Assembly: GCF_963662255.1 (NCBI RefSeq)
Contig: NC_085048.1
Coordinates: 103,209,499 to 103,273,498 of the forward strand
DNA length: 64,000 nt
Source of the DNA: Cinclus cinclus
Taxonomy: Eukaryota; Chordata; Aves; Passeriformes; Cinclidae
Direction: 5' to 3'
This document shows positions 1 to 13,600 of the stretch, piece after piece. Each line of letters starts with the position of its first letter. Within the stretch, counting starts at the first letter, position 1. A model generated the notes under the pieces. It had not been told where the DNA came from. It did not search any database and saw only the letters and a list, made by a program, of their open reading frames with translations. Position numbers and translations under genes: made by a program.

Positions 1-3000
1 ATGCCCTATGCCAGGGATTTGGGGACTTTGTTGCCAAGTCTGTGGCAGAGTTTGCATTTGTGCAAGGAGGGGAAGAGGAGGATAAAATGCAAGTGAAGCA
101 TGGGGGACAGGGAAAGTGTGGGAGCACAGATGCTGCTCCCTTTTCTGTGATGGCTACTCCTCCCAGGGGCTGTGGACACAAGGGACACATCCCACAGCTC
201 CCAGGTCCAGTGAGGAGCCTTGTGACAAGTTTTGTGAGACCACTGTCACCTGGCCAGCAGAATCCTCCCATGAGCAGCAGGACAGGGCACTGTGGAAGGA
301 ATAAAGTGATTTTCCCCAAGGAACTTCCCTCCTCCTGGGGGTGGGAATGATTTAGCCCATTGTGCAGTCTCCTCCACTGTGTAATTTATATTCACTGGGG
401 TGCCAGAACTACACAGTCTCCTCTAAATATAAGCAATTAACACCCATTAGCATTAGTGGGAATCACTCAGGAGACTATCCACCATTATTGATTATCTCGT
501 TTCTTGTACCAACTCAAAAAAAATGTACAAAGAGGGGAAAATCACATAGTTAGTGGCTCTGGCTAAGTTAAGGCAGGCAAATAAGATTCGTTACAATTCT
601 TCAGCTAAACAGTGGGGCTTATTAGAATGTAGTTCATTTACATACTTTGATCTGATGGGTGTAGATACCTAATTATACAGCAGCCAGCAACTTATTTTTG
701 ATGTTTTTTTATTGGTTAATATTCAGCATTATAATTAAACGCTCAGGCTGCTCTTCCGCAATTTCTTTTTTTTTCTTCTCATTGTTGTTATTTCTGACAC
801 AAAAAATAACTTTTAAAATGTATCTGTGTAGTCCATGACCAGCAACACCATGCAATGAAATGTACTCCATCTCCTGTAAAAGATGAGGCTGTGAGGGCAA
901 AAATCTATGTGGACACACACAGGTTTTGATCTCTCCCCCACTGGGATGGAATAGAGGCTACAGACATTAGGAGATATTCAAGGTATGCACTGATCTGCCT
1001 CTGCCAGAGGTCTCTTGTTCAGAGCAGTTCAGAAGTCTCCTCTGCAGAGCAGGAATCTCTGCAGGAAAAGGAATATCCATCCTTCTAAAACTCCAGGAGC
1101 TGCCTGGTGATTGGTTCATGAAATAAACCAGCCATGAGAACTGAATTACGTACAGATCACTGTAAAAGAAATAATGGAATAAACAGCAAGTGAAGCTCAC
1201 TAAGCCTTGGGATACAAAGAACTTTTCTCCTGAGCAGACAGTGCCAAGCAAGCCAAAAAATTAATTCACTATTTGTTCCCAGTTTTGTTAACGATTGGTA
1301 TCTTCACAAGTCTGAACCATTAGCATGCAAGTTTACAATTATCTTCTGAGCCTGGTAATGTCCTGTCATTCACCTCCAGGGATTTATGTCAGGATCAAAC
1401 TTGGTTCCTAAGTGATCTTCAAGCAGGACAGAATGACAGCACCATTATAGCTCCCTCCAGCAGATGATGGCAATATTATTATCCCCCTGATCAGCTTGGT
1501 GATGATTGTTTGAACTTTATCAGTATTAATAGAGAAAATAATAAAGGTATTAATATTTGAAAGCTCTCTGTATTGTGTTTAGTATCATATTATTGCTACA
1601 TTTTATGGCAAGTACTTTGACATTTCAGTGAATTTCCATTTACAGTATTACCACTATAATCTACTCATTTTATAATTGCTTCTGGATACTTGTAAGGTTT
1701 AATTTCTGATATTTCCTCTCAATAAAGAGACCTGCATATGAAATTAATATACAGTTATCCTCACAAATTTACACTGTTTGCCTAGAATTGGGGGGGCTTA
1801 AAACAACCAAAGATATTGTATGACTACTGGAGCAAATAAACCTTACTGACTTGTGGGGCTCCACAGTGGCCAAGATTCTAATTCTGCAGAAGTATCCACT
1901 CCATCAGAGTCGTTTAAAATATCCACAGAAAAGGGCAAGAGCTGCTGAGCAACCCAGGCTGAGATATTCCATCCAGGGAAAGGTAGTAGGCATAATGACT
2001 GGATTGGGATGGGGCCATCCCACTTGGATATAACCTGGAAATATTTGATGGAGGAAAACAGCTGCTGAAGAGCCTGGGAAATGAATTTTCTGGATCTGCA
2101 CTTTGCCAGGGGCTGGGCCAGGAAGAAATGCAGAGAGAGGAGGGATGTACATGGACTTACTGAAGTTACAGGTTGTGTGGAAGGCAAAAAACATACAGAG
2201 CACAAGAACCAGAATTTGTACCTCATTTCTGGCTTGATGTTACTTTTTGAAAGCTTTGTAGCAAACAGCTGCCCTGTGCAACATGAACTTCTTCAGAGCA
2301 CTGTAGCTACTCCTGCAGAACTACAGATTTCATTGCAGTATCTGCACAGAATCCTGAGTCGCCTCAATTCTTCTTGTAACAACTTGCACAATGTTAATAA
2401 AACTACAGTTTTGCAGAGTTACAAGATCATATATTCTGACCGTTCAAAGCTTGTTTTTCTGAAGGGAAAAAAAAAACGAGAACTCTGGCTTTAAGTAAAA
2501 CACCAGCAGTAGTCTGCCACCTCCTTAGTTTTATGACTGAGACATCAAAAAGGCAATGAAATTGGTAACTATTTTGAGGCTCAGCTTAAGCTGGTTCTTT
2601 TGCTTTACTCTCTCAGTTGCAGAGCAGCTTGTAAATCAGTGTCAGACACATCACGTGAGAGATCCTCCATGAAATGTTTAGAGAACTGTGTGATACCCAA
2701 TGAGCTGCACTGTTAGAAAATACCTCTGGTATTTCATATTGCCAGGAGCTCTCCTGAGAGCCACTCCCCAGCCTTCCCAGCCAAAAATAAGGTGTGAGGA
2801 GGCATGGAAGATTTGCAGAGGACAGCATTTAAACAGCAGTCAGGTCACTCTGTGACTCATGGCACAGGAAAATGGTGGCTCTTGGGAGCCCTGATCACCC
2901 ATGACCATCTGTAGAGATGCTTTTAAACAGAAAAGACAAACAGTGCTTATAAGAAGGCCAGGGTTACTAAATAGAGCCTGGACCCAGACATCTATTTCAG

Positions 3001-4479
3001 ACATAGGGCCAAACCCCAACAATCAAGAAACTCTTTTGGTTTTAAGTTTTGCTCTTAAAATTCTGTCTGTCTAAGACATGAGATTAAGAGGTCTGTTCTA
3101 AGGTTGTGCTATCCAGACACAGGATTCACTTGCATTATCTAATCACCAGGGATGGAATTGAAAGTCAAAACCTCCTCTGCCATGCCTATTTTACCCACCA
3201 GCTCATGGGAATGCCAACACCCAAGATGCCAGCATTTCCTGTTTTCAGACAGTTCTCAGCATACACCTGGACTGAAGATCATTCATTCAAGTTTTTTCCC
3301 AGCCTTCAGCTTGGCCACAGATTGGCACCTTTGCTTGCAGGCTCTGAGGGCAGGAATTGCTGACATACCCTAGGAAGTCAGCAAACAGAGCTAAGAGAGT
3401 CTCATCAGCCCAGCATCTCCTGTGGCTCTCGAGCTCCTGCCTGTACCAGGGTTGAATTTGTGCCAAAGTCAGATTGCAGTAGCAGGAACATTACAGGAAA
3501 GCCCTAGGCTACTGGCTGCCTCACAATTGTATTTACAATAGCCTCACTGCCTTTGTCAGTCCTGTTCTCCATGGAACTGCATACCCACTTAAGGTTATGA
3601 ATTTGATTTATCTGCAAGATTTGAAGTGAGTTTCAATCCTTGTGGAAGCACTAGAACAACGGCACAGAGCAGGAGAAGATCCAGGGAAGATATATCTGTG
3701 TGGGAATTTACCACCTATGGCTTTGTCAAGGCCCTGCAGTGCTGATTTGCAGAGCTTTGCAATACACATTTCTTGTGTGGCCACTCCTAAATTAGTTCAG
3801 ATTTACACCACTGTGGGCAGCACGAGAAAATACAGATCTGAGGCAGGAAAAAAAACCACGTGTTTGAACTGAGGTGTCAGGAGGCACAGATGGATTGTGT
3901 CACCTGCACTACTCATTCTACAGCACGTTCAAGCTAACTTCTGCAGGGTTACATTACAATTAAATTGATTTCCCATGGCATTAATTTCATAGTGATGTTT
4001 CAAATTGCTTAAGCCTCTGTCCAGAGTAATGCTGAACTTGGGACAGTAAAAAAATGGAGGCATTTTGAATGACTCAAAAGATGTGACCATGAGGAACACA
4101 TGCTGCACTTTTCCATGGATCCCAAGGAAGCAGCAGCCCTAGAGGTGAAGAACTGTCCTTTATTCCAAAATGCTGTTTATTGTAAAGCTGGAATGCACTT
4201 CAAAGCTGTTTCCAGCTGATATTCCAAGTGTAACTGAAGGCACTTTACATCTATTGATGCCCTTGGACCACTTGGCAAAGTCTCTCAGTTGCAGGTTCCC
4301 AAAATGCAATCTGCACCCAATTTTTGGATAATACTGAAATACCATCCCCAGCTACATCTTAGGGATGTTCCACTTTTCTGCCATAGACCTAAATCTTACA
4401 CTTTTCAAATCAGTTGAAGGTTTGCTTGAGGAAGAAAGAAAATATTAGAGCTGCAGAAAACACAAAGTCAGGAATTTGG
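1..4479. other. Unique non-coding DNA, no gene seen
   Basis: AT-rich single-copy-looking DNA; only the first 350 bases are closer to balanced composition. The longest open frames (2081-2494 plus strand and 1843-2226 minus strand) overlap on opposite strands, have no domain or family signature, and show no flanking exon structure, so I do not call them genes. I see no recognisable mobile element or long simple repeat here. Confidence 0.7.
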
Positions 4480-4745
4480 CAGCCTGATTTTATAATAATC
4501 TTTGTCTAATGATTATTTAATATTGTACTAGGCTATTTAAAAGAATATTCTACAAAGTATTGGAGCTTTCTTTTCAAAGCCTGTGTAAAATGTGATTTGT
4601 AATTAGCAGCTTTAGATATGCAATGTGTGTGAGAACATTAGTATTCCATAAAAGCTGCTGTCAGTATAAGTTATATGGAGAAGCAAAAAATAATATGAAT
4701 ACTTAATAGCTAAAATACTTTATTTAAAATTGACTTGCTAGATTT
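4480..4745. promoter_or_regulatory. Candidate conserved AT-rich non-coding element
   Basis: A block rich in TAATTA/ATTA-type cores and TATGCAA-like words with almost no CpG, including a TAATTAGCAGC word near 4600 and ATATGCAA near 4617. This texture resembles vertebrate developmental enhancers bound by homeodomain and POU factors, but that is inference from composition only; alignment to other birds or reptiles would be needed to call it conserved. Confidence 0.25.
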
Positions 4746-5143
4746 TATAGAAGCTCCACCTGAAGAACTTAGATTTTCTTTTTTCTTTAAATTCTGTTCT
4801 GAATAAATGAGTTAGGAGCTATGACCTTAAATGACCCGAGCACTAAGGGAATATATTAAAATTTACTTTTAAGTACTTCAAAGCATTTCACTTTATTCAC
4901 ATATAGGTACTGGATTTATTCACCCTGCTTGTTACAACAGCTCTGGAAATTACTGATTAAATATTCTGATATTTACAGTTGATGCAGTAAATTCCACTGA
5001 CTGACTGCACCAGTGACTCTGAGTTTGGAGTGTGGCTCCCTAAAAAGTTCTGGTGCATCCATCGCTGTGCATGAGGAGGGGAGCAGCTTTTTTTGCAGCT
5101 GTACATTTGCGCAGAGGCTCAGCCCAGGAGCTCGCTAGGCCGT

Positions 5144-5157
5144 GCAGCAGAGGGCAC
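5144..5157 (+). promoter_or_regulatory. CTCF-like binding motif
   Basis: GCAGCAGAGGGCAC fits the CTCF core CCASYAGRKGGCRS at 13 of 14 positions; only the first C differs. It lies in a locally GC-richer patch (5042-5230) with several CpGs, unlike the AT-rich flanks. CTCF sites anchor chromatin loops and insulators. The orientation is the same as the two CTCF-like motifs at 32580 and 32708. Occupancy cannot be judged from sequence. Confidence 0.45.
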
Positions 5158-5159
5158 TC

Positions 5160-8079
5160 ACACTCTATGGAACGGCACCATTGGCCAGCCCCAAGCACCC
5201 ACAGCTCTCCCCTTTGCTGCACCACAATTCCATACACATTTTATTCCAGTTCCCTCGGAATAATTGCAAGAATGTTGAGGGGAAAAAATAAAACAAAACA
5301 ACAACAAAAATAAAACAACAACCCACGATTTTTTTGCTCAGACCTATGAAGCCTCCTCACACACATCCTAAGGATCTCAGGGACAATCCTGTGGGTCCTC
5401 TTAATCAAGGAGCAAAAAGTACCAATCCTTGAAGAGATTCCCAACGGGCAGAGGGAGTAGGATTTGACCATCAGAGAAGCAAAGAAACAAAAGTGTTTCT
5501 TAAACTGCCTGGACTTGAGGCAAGGAATTTTTTTAGGCAGTAATAAAATCAGCACCGGCAAATCTGTGATCCTGACATGCTGCTACTAAACCGTGAATAT
5601 TAAAAGAATATTTAAATTAATGAGTACTGTATTCCCTAAAGTTGTACCATGGCTTGATTTCTCCCTTCACAAAGGACTTTTCTCAACATATTCCCTTTCT
5701 GGCCTAGATAAAATAATCTCTGATTTTTCATCAACTTCTGGAAGGTAATGGCATGGTGAAGATGTGATGTGTGAGCTACAGATGGCACTGAAAGAATCCA
5801 AGAAATCTAAAAATATAGTAAGTTTTACAGGAGAGGTTTTGTAAGGTGGCTGTCTCTTCCTTGTCATCACTATTCAGCTGGCTATTGGAATGGGACTAAT
5901 TTAATTAAGAGAACAGCTCAGATAAAACATTTTTGTCAGATTCCCCAAGTCCTATTCACCTTGCTTGAGAACTCACACAAATCTCCTCTGAAGCAGTCCA
6001 GTAACAGAGCTCCCGTCATGCCAGCTAAGCTGAGCACAGCCACAGTAGGAGCAATTGGCACAAAGGAAACAGCTGAAGTTAATGTAAAGATTATAATATT
6101 ATTTTTCCAATGCTGACACAACGGTCAAGGCAATTGCTGGCAAGAAATTGTTTGCTGCAGTCTTGATCTTTCACTCCTCAAAAGCTCCAGGTGAGTTTTG
6201 TTTGCAGTATTTGGTCATGAAACCCTCACAGCTTGCCACGAGCTGATTTCATTCCTCTGCTTCCTCAAGTATCTGAAGTAAAAGCAGCTATTTCTAAGCA
6301 ATAAACAACAATTGTAGGTTTGGGCTTTTTTTTTTTCTTGAGTTTTTTGTTTTTGGTTTTTTTTAAGAAACATAAGCAGAATGGTGAGACCACAACATAG
6401 TTAAAATATAAACCAGGTTGTTCATTTGACTGTGCTCCAGTCTCTCCTAGCATGAAACCTGATTTCCTAAAAATAAATTTCTGATCTGGTTTCAGTAGGT
6501 AATCAAATGCCACAAACCCACTTTGCATTTTAAAAAGAATGATGTATTTTATAGGAAAGAGAAAAAGCTGGAGAAGATGGGTTTGTGGCTAAACAATAGA
6601 GTTCTTCAGATCCCAAACAGAACCACTGTATTCCATAGGTGCTGGGGAGTAGGTGGTGGGGAAAGGTAAGGAAGAAAAGGGAACCAAGGAGAAAAGGGTT
6701 AATAGAAGTTTTCCAATCTATCATTCTCAAAGTAAAAACATAAACAACGAAAAAAAAGCCTCTATCTGACCAAGGGAGAAGAGTGTTAGAAGGATGTAAT
6801 GGAATCCCTGCAGCATTTCAAACTCTACTTCAAACCTAGGTCTCTTTCCACATCCCATGTTCATTGCTCGCAGCAAAACTGGGTTCCTTTAAAGAGCATG
6901 TCCCTTTATCATCATAGAACCAGCAGTTTCAGATTTCATACTTGTGATCTCAATAGCTGGCGGGAATTTATATTCAGAACACAACTTTGGTGTCTAAAAC
7001 TGGGGGGGTATCTCAGACAATGAATTTGTGTATCACCCAGCAATCTGAGCAGGGACTGGGGTATTTCAGCTGTCCCAACACTGTTTTTTGGATGCTAGGA
7101 AAAAAAGAGGAATACTAAAGAAACAAGCAAAGATTGTATTGTGTACTGCTTGCGAAATAGTAAAGACGGGTCACCATCTGTGCTTTTTTGTTGAGGGACT
7201 CTATCCTAAGGAAACGTGCTGGCTGCAGCCTTTCAGCCTTGCCTGGTAAAGCCTTCAGTGAAGAAATCCCTGGCTTAATACCTCTAAGTGTGTGTGTATG
7301 CACATACAAACACTTGCACTGCTCATTTACCCTAATTAACACTCCTAACTGCAATTTCACCTGCTTTGATAACTTGTAAGGGAGCCTGCTCAAACGTCAC
7401 TCTTCCTTGGGCACCAGTTCCTGTGCAGTCGTGTGCAGAGGATTAGTGACACACTCAGGTGCACACAATGTTCTTGGGACTTGGCAGGATTAAGCTCAGA
7501 ATGTTTTTCTCCTTCAAAAATCTTTAAAAGTCTCAATGGCACCTTTTGCCCTCTTTTCTCTATAACCTATTTCCAAGAGAGACACATGATGCAGCATTCA
7601 AGCCTTAGTGTTTCTTTTCTAGTGGTTCAGCTTAAAACAAGTCACCTTTGCATCCCCCTAAACAGATAAAAGATTCCTCCAGCACCCTGAGAAATGAATA
7701 CTAATAAAAATAAACGTGAACCCACTTTTCAATTTTTTTTCTATTTTTTTCCCTAGTGAGGCCTGTAGTCAATCTCGTATAAAAATCTCTGGGGAAAATG
7801 GAAAAGTGTGAGCAAAGGCACATGTTTCTGTACCCCTGACCCCACAATGTAATCCCAAAGAGGAGCCTTGATCTGGCCTTCCTGATGCCAGAAGAATCAT
7901 GGAGAACTTTAGGAAAGCACTAAGATTTCCTTCAACAAAAATAGCTGTACCTACGTGAATCCCACTCCTGGCTATTTTGCACTGGTGTACTGACTTTATC
8001 AAGATGCTACAGGAGGTAACTTAAGTTGAATGTCCTGGCTTTGGAGAGATTATTGGCATTATTTATTTTCTTTTTTTTA
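5160..8079. other. Non-coding DNA, minor simple repeats only
   Basis: No gene or identifiable mobile element. It includes short low-complexity runs: A/C-rich at 5285-5322 and T-rich at 6326-6366. Open frames such as 5241-5561 (minus) and 7115-7393 (minus) have no recognisable content. Confidence 0.65.
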
Positions 8080-8290
8080 CCTAACAGATTTTTAATTAAA
8101 TTAAATTCCCTGTGCCTGGTTAGCTATAAAGTGCATATTACTTACCTGCATCTTCAGATCTTTTACAGTCCTGTGGGTAAATCCATAATTAGTTGGTTTT
8201 GTAAAATGCATATTATTTACTTGACAGGCCAGAGTGGCTCTAGAGGAACTGTCCTCATGTCTTGGTTAAGTGCATAATTAGGCAGGTTTT
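8080..8290. promoter_or_regulatory. Cluster of POU/homeodomain-type motifs in related copies
   Basis: Three related octamer/homeodomain words occur within 150 bases: GTGCATATTA at 8131-8140, ATGCATATTA at 8206-8215 and TGCATAATTA at 8271-8280. The word CATAATTAG recurs at 8184 and 8273, each followed within a few bases by GGTTTT. ATGCATAT-like words are POU-factor sites and TAATTA is a homeodomain core. The spacing differs between pairs (75 and 89 bases), so this is not a simple tandem duplication. An enhancer role is inference. Confidence 0.3.
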
Positions 8291-10522
8291 TTAAACCTAT
8301 TTTATGTTCCCCACATTGAAGCCATTGCACTCCATTTGTTAAATATTCTTTTTTTTTTAATGTATTATTTACTCAATTGGTCAAGACAGCATGTAATTAT
8401 GTATTTAAAATGTGTGGAATGCACAATCAAAAATACTCATGAAAATGTATGGAAAAATTACTTTGAACTATTAGGGCATTTTTAGGCCACCACATCCTCC
8501 CAATTGTCTCTCAAAATACCAAATATGTTCAGAAATATTTAATGAAAGAAGTGTTAAACCAAGCTCTACTTAACAGGATACTTGCATATTGACCTAAGCT
8601 TTTAGACTAATTTCCTAAATAGAGCATTTGTGCTATTTAGAAGCAGAATAAAACTTGATTTTACAGTCTTACCTCCTCAGTCCTTTGGGACAGATTCTCC
8701 CCAGGATAAAGAAATGTTGTTCCACTGAAGAAGGCACTGGAGTGTTAATCAGCAAAGCAGAGATGTCCAAAAAACCATGAACTCTGACCTTCTAGGGGAT
8801 ATTTCTCACAAGTATCCATGAGGATGCTCCTGTCAGTGCAATGGAGACCACAACTTCGAGGGTGACCATTCCCCATGGAAAAAACCTTACAGGAAACCAA
8901 TATTTCCATGTGACTCTGAGATCTTAAGGGGGACACTGGTTGTGCACAGGCTTTGAGGATTTAATGAAACTGAAGTTAATGGACATGAGGTTGTGAACAG
9001 CATGGTAAAATCTGAAGGAGGTTTGAAACTACCAACAAGGGTTTAGGTTAAATAATCAGAGAGGATCAGGGACCTCCCTGATCTTGTATCACCCTTAGTG
9101 CAGCTAAACTGAACAAGCATGATGTGATGTTTAGTAACTTGTAGGGTCACAGCTGTTCAGAGAGGGTGACACATCAGCTTCTTGGTGGAAAGGGCATCTT
9201 CCTAAGCATCTGCTGTTCACCTACTGGAGGCAGCTAAATAAGAATTCATCCCCCTCTCCTCCCATCTGTCCCTCCATTTCAGACAACCCCTGTAGCTCCC
9301 CAGCCCCTGACCAGGTGTGGAGTTAGCCAGAAGCTACAGTGCCTCAGGGGCGAGCACCTCCTCCAAATTACAGCTCAACACCAACAGCAATCATAGAACA
9401 GAATGTCCTGTCCTGTCACACAGCCCAGGAGAGTGCCAGCTCCCCTTAAAACCTCCTTCACACTCCCTGGAGTTCCCCAGTCACTCCCAGTGCTGCAGCG
9501 AGGCCAAGCTCCACCCCAAACCCTTGATGTACCACAGGAGGAACTTGCCATGAGCAGAATGTGCCTCCTTCCTGGAATCTGCTCAGGTGATGGGCACACA
9601 ATCAAATGCAATCAAGACACAGCAGCTAAACAAGTCAGCACCTGTCAGCTGGGCCTCTAAACCTACCTCTGGAAGAGCCTTTATTTTCCTCCCAGAAGCC
9701 TATTATGGGAAGGGCCATGCAGGGAAAGATGCTGCCTTCACCCCTGGTTTGTTGGGCTGTTCATCACCCCTCTGCTCCATGTCATCTTCACATTTCAGCT
9801 GGCAAATCCAAATCTGGGACTGCTCTTATGTGCTTAGATGGAAAAATAAAAAAGGAGAGGAAAAAGTATCAGATGGTTTAGTTAAAACAGATCTCTCACC
9901 CAAAACTGAGTGGCTGCATGAATTGCAGAAGGACTGATGGAATGTTCTTTTTCTCCTTGGACAGCTGTTTAAGCTGGTTAGGGTGATAACCTCCAGGACA
10001 TCAGCTGGGAGGAAATTAAGCCACTCTTCACAGCTCTGGAACAGCTCCAGCCCATCCTGGCTGCAAAGGAAAACATGCAGCATTAAATCCCAGAGGAAAG
10101 GGTCTCAATTTCAGCTGGTATTCTCAATAAATATGAAAAAGAACATGCAAGGCAAAACCAGACAGGTTCCTTAAACAAAGGCTGTGATTAATTTTCAATG
10201 ATGTTGTCCAATCATATTGATCATTATGGCCACTTACATTTACTATAACTACTGGAGTTTTCCTGTTTTGTTTCTTTACTTCAACACAAAAACAAGGCCT
10301 GTCTCCCACAGTTAGCTAGATATTTCCTGAAATAACACATGAGTGGTGGCTATTTTACCCAGCAGGTTCCTTTATCACCACAGAACAGGAAAGTTGACAG
10401 GCTTTGTGTCTGAAATGTAATTAGCTCGCAGGAGTACAGTCATAATGAAAGCAAAATTTATGTTACTGCAGACATGATTGTTTGCTCTTTCAAAAAGGAG
10501 CAAAAAGTGAATTCCAAGGCTT
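8291..10522. other. Non-coding DNA, nothing recognised
   Basis: 8291-9100 is AT-rich. 9240-9720 is more GC-rich and holds several mutually overlapping open frames of about 80 codons on both strands, the usual consequence of few stop codons in GC-rich DNA. No mobile element was identified. Confidence 0.65.
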
Positions 10523-10626
10523 GTGTTTGGGGGGCTTGTTCAGTCAATATCCTCAGATGTATCTCTGCCAAGGGGATGGTGGGAACATGGAGTTTTAGGT
10601 CAGATTTCTTTTAAGCTTTTAAGAGC

Positions 10627-10652
10627 AAAAAAAAAAAAAAAAAAAAAAAAAA
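10627..10652 (+). repeat. Poly(A) homopolymer, 26 bases
   Basis: Uninterrupted run of 26 A residues. It lies inside the longest open frame of the window and supplies that frame's lysine run. No processed-pseudogene or retrotransposon body could be recognised immediately upstream, so it may be a simple slippage tract or the tail of an unidentified insertion. Confidence 0.9.
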
Positions 10653-13600
10653 GCTTTCACTCAAACCAATTCTTTTGTGGTTTTCCACCTATGGATAGCA
10701 TCTTTCCAGGAAAAGGAAGGGAAGTAGGAAATTCTTCCTTTATAAGATCTCCTAGGAGGAGATATAATATAATATACTGTAACAACAGCAGTTTCAGGAC
10801 CTGCGTGGAGAGATCCAGAATCACACTGTGGGGAAAGACCCTGAGATTTAAAGGTCATTTTTCCTTTGAAAGCAAATTACATTCTTTCTACCAGATGTTC
10901 CTCTACCTGCTTCAAGCAGGACTCCAGCCACCTTTTAAAATCCAGCCTGGCTCTTACTACTTTCAGTCCATTGCTTTGTCCAGCAGAGACAGGGAAATTT
11001 ATCTCTCTGAAAAGAACAGTCTTGCTCCCAGACATCAGTACCTCAGGCTCAGTAACCCATTTCCTTTAATCTTTGTGAGCCACATTTTCTGGGCCTCTGA
11101 TTTATCCTCCCTGTTCTCCTCTAAACTGTGTCCTACTGATTCAAATCTTTCCCAAATTGCTGGATGGAATGAAAGGATGGAAGGCTCCAGGTGGGGCCTT
11201 CTGAGAAATGGGAAATCAATGCAGGTCCTCGCAGATGTTCCCCAAGAGCTGCTATCCAGGCACTAAAACAAAAGAGGGACATAAACAAGCTTCCCTCTAC
11301 AAAACATTCAGTTAAACAAGTTACTGTGTTGTCTCAGAAACCAACAGTGGACTGAAGAGGGTCCTTACTGGACCAACCAGCATTAGCATGAATCCCATCA
11401 TGTTCTCATATTTCCCTTTTTCCTGCCATAGACAGGAATACTACCACAAAGGGAATAGGAATGTGCCTTCAATTTTTTCTGTATGCAGCCCTCCTGATCT
11501 TGCCCAGGAAAAAATGTACCAAACATTCGATTTTATTTTGATGCAAGAGGCCTTCCAGTTAAGCAGGAGTAAAACTGTTTTTAAGAGTGCCGGGGTGTAG
11601 CAAATAAACTACCAAAAAAAAACTTGCTACAGAAAAAACAGCAACAAGTTTAGGAACAGTTATGAACTACAATTTAGCCAAGAAGACACAAATACTGTAC
11701 CTGTCCCCATGTTCTCAGCACTGATTTTATTTTAATGCAATACTGTTTATGGGGAATGGCATTATCACTGGGCAAGTTGGTTTTAAATAGAAAAAAAGAA
11801 GAGAAAATAGATTTTCTTTCCATGTCCCATTGCAGAAAAGATTAGGAATTGTAGAACTTGGAGGTATTTTGCTTCAGAGCAGGGAAATCTGTGCATGTTC
11901 TTCTGAGATGTGCAGTGAGTTTGCATCGTGCTGTGATCTAATGTAGCAAACTGTGATCCCTCAGAGCTGATGCCACAGGAACTTCCCTGATATCTGTTTT
12001 GCAGATGAAATGTTCCCCTCCTGATTCACCAGCACCGCTTAATCCCCGGGATACAGCTTGGGTTGAATGAACTGCCAACAATTACAGGTAACTGGTGACC
12101 AACAGTAAGGACAAAATCGAATGCAGTGGTCAATACATTGAAGTTTGAGATTTTTTTGCCGTTACTGTATCCAATTAATCAGGAACTATTTCTTAATGAC
12201 TGGACTGCCAAACTGTGACTATATCCTTTGAAGTAAAAGTAGGTTTCAGTCTGCCTACTTTATTTTTATTTTTGCCTTTTCCTTAAATCAGCAAATCCTC
12301 TACATAACCTCTTGCTGATTTTAAGAGGCATATGGTTCTTAATCCAGCAGTGTATGAATTATGGCAGTAAATGGCTTTGAAAGTGCCTCGAAAGCAGAAA
12401 TATGGAAATTCCAACCCCCAAGGGACCTGGATGAGTAGTCATTATTTTTGTGATTGCAGAAAACACTGCCCAAGTGTTCCAAGACTCCATGTGTGTAATT
12501 GTTTGTCTTTTTCTCGCTTTGAAGTATTTTTTTTTCTTTTTTGCAACAGCAAGACCTCAGACATACTCAAGGACAGCTTCTACAGCTTGGTCAAGAGCAC
12601 CAGCGTATCTACATATTCACTAAGTCATAAATCTTCTATACTTTGGCTATGCATATATGACACATGACCCTTATTTCTCCCTTGTGGTCGCAGTCTGAGA
12701 GACAATAGAGGTCCACTAAAGCACACAGCTTCGCTCCCAGGTAATATTTCATGTGTATCTCTTTACAGCCACCAACACATCAAGGTAACTGAGCTGCAGT
12801 CTGGGAGGGGAATTTAACCATAATTGCCTTAAATTGTCTAATTTGGATAAAATGAGCAAGAAAATTCCCTCAGCTATTTGTTAGTATAATAATGTCATCT
12901 ATACGTTTCTTGCCTAGTGGTATTCTGCTTTGTAAAGGGGAATGAACTGTAGTCTGAATCCTTTGGATATTTGGTTCGATCTGTCTGTCAGACATTAATT
13001 AGTTTCATAGCAATCTCTCACTGCTGTCTTGTGGAAAGACAGCAAGACTGAAAAATAAGCCAGGATGACAAAGAGAGAGCTTGACTTGCTTCTAACCAAA
13101 GAAATCTGTCATTAAGAAAAGGTTCAGAACTCAGATCTGAGGCTCCTTTGCCTGCCTTGTGGGAGTACATATGACTGGATTAAAACATTAATGTGTTATT
13201 ATAAACCAAATTGTCTCTTCAAAGAATGGTCTATTTGCTCATTTATTTCTATGTATATAAACAACTGGAGAGAGGGAGATTTCCAGGGCAGGAATTCAAC
13301 CATGCGACTCTCACTAATGACAGTGGCTGTTAGGCAGCCAAAACCTCAAATGAGGCTTCCAAATTAACCTTAAAATAACATTACTGAGACCTCAGTAGCA
13401 GCTCTGTAGTTAAATCCATATTAAAATTTGCACTTGGAGCATCACTAATGTCCCAGGATTTCCTACTCAAATTGCTTTGCATCATCTCCCTATTTTACAT
13501 GCCGAGGTCTAATTCTCTGCTTTGGAGTAGTATCCTTTAACATGGGTAAAAAGCACGTTTGCAGAACCAGCAGAAAAGTGCTGCTACAGAGCACAGAATG

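Noticed and set aside
10523..11266. Longest open frame of the window (247 codons, plus strand)
   Set aside because: It runs through the 26-base poly(A), which supplies its lysine tract. The remainder has no domain, codon pattern or family resemblance, and no second exon or promoter supports it.
13022..13044. Nine-base-pair stem with a five-base loop
   Set aside because: Too short and isolated for a microRNA precursor or structured RNA; such stems are expected by chance in 64 kb.
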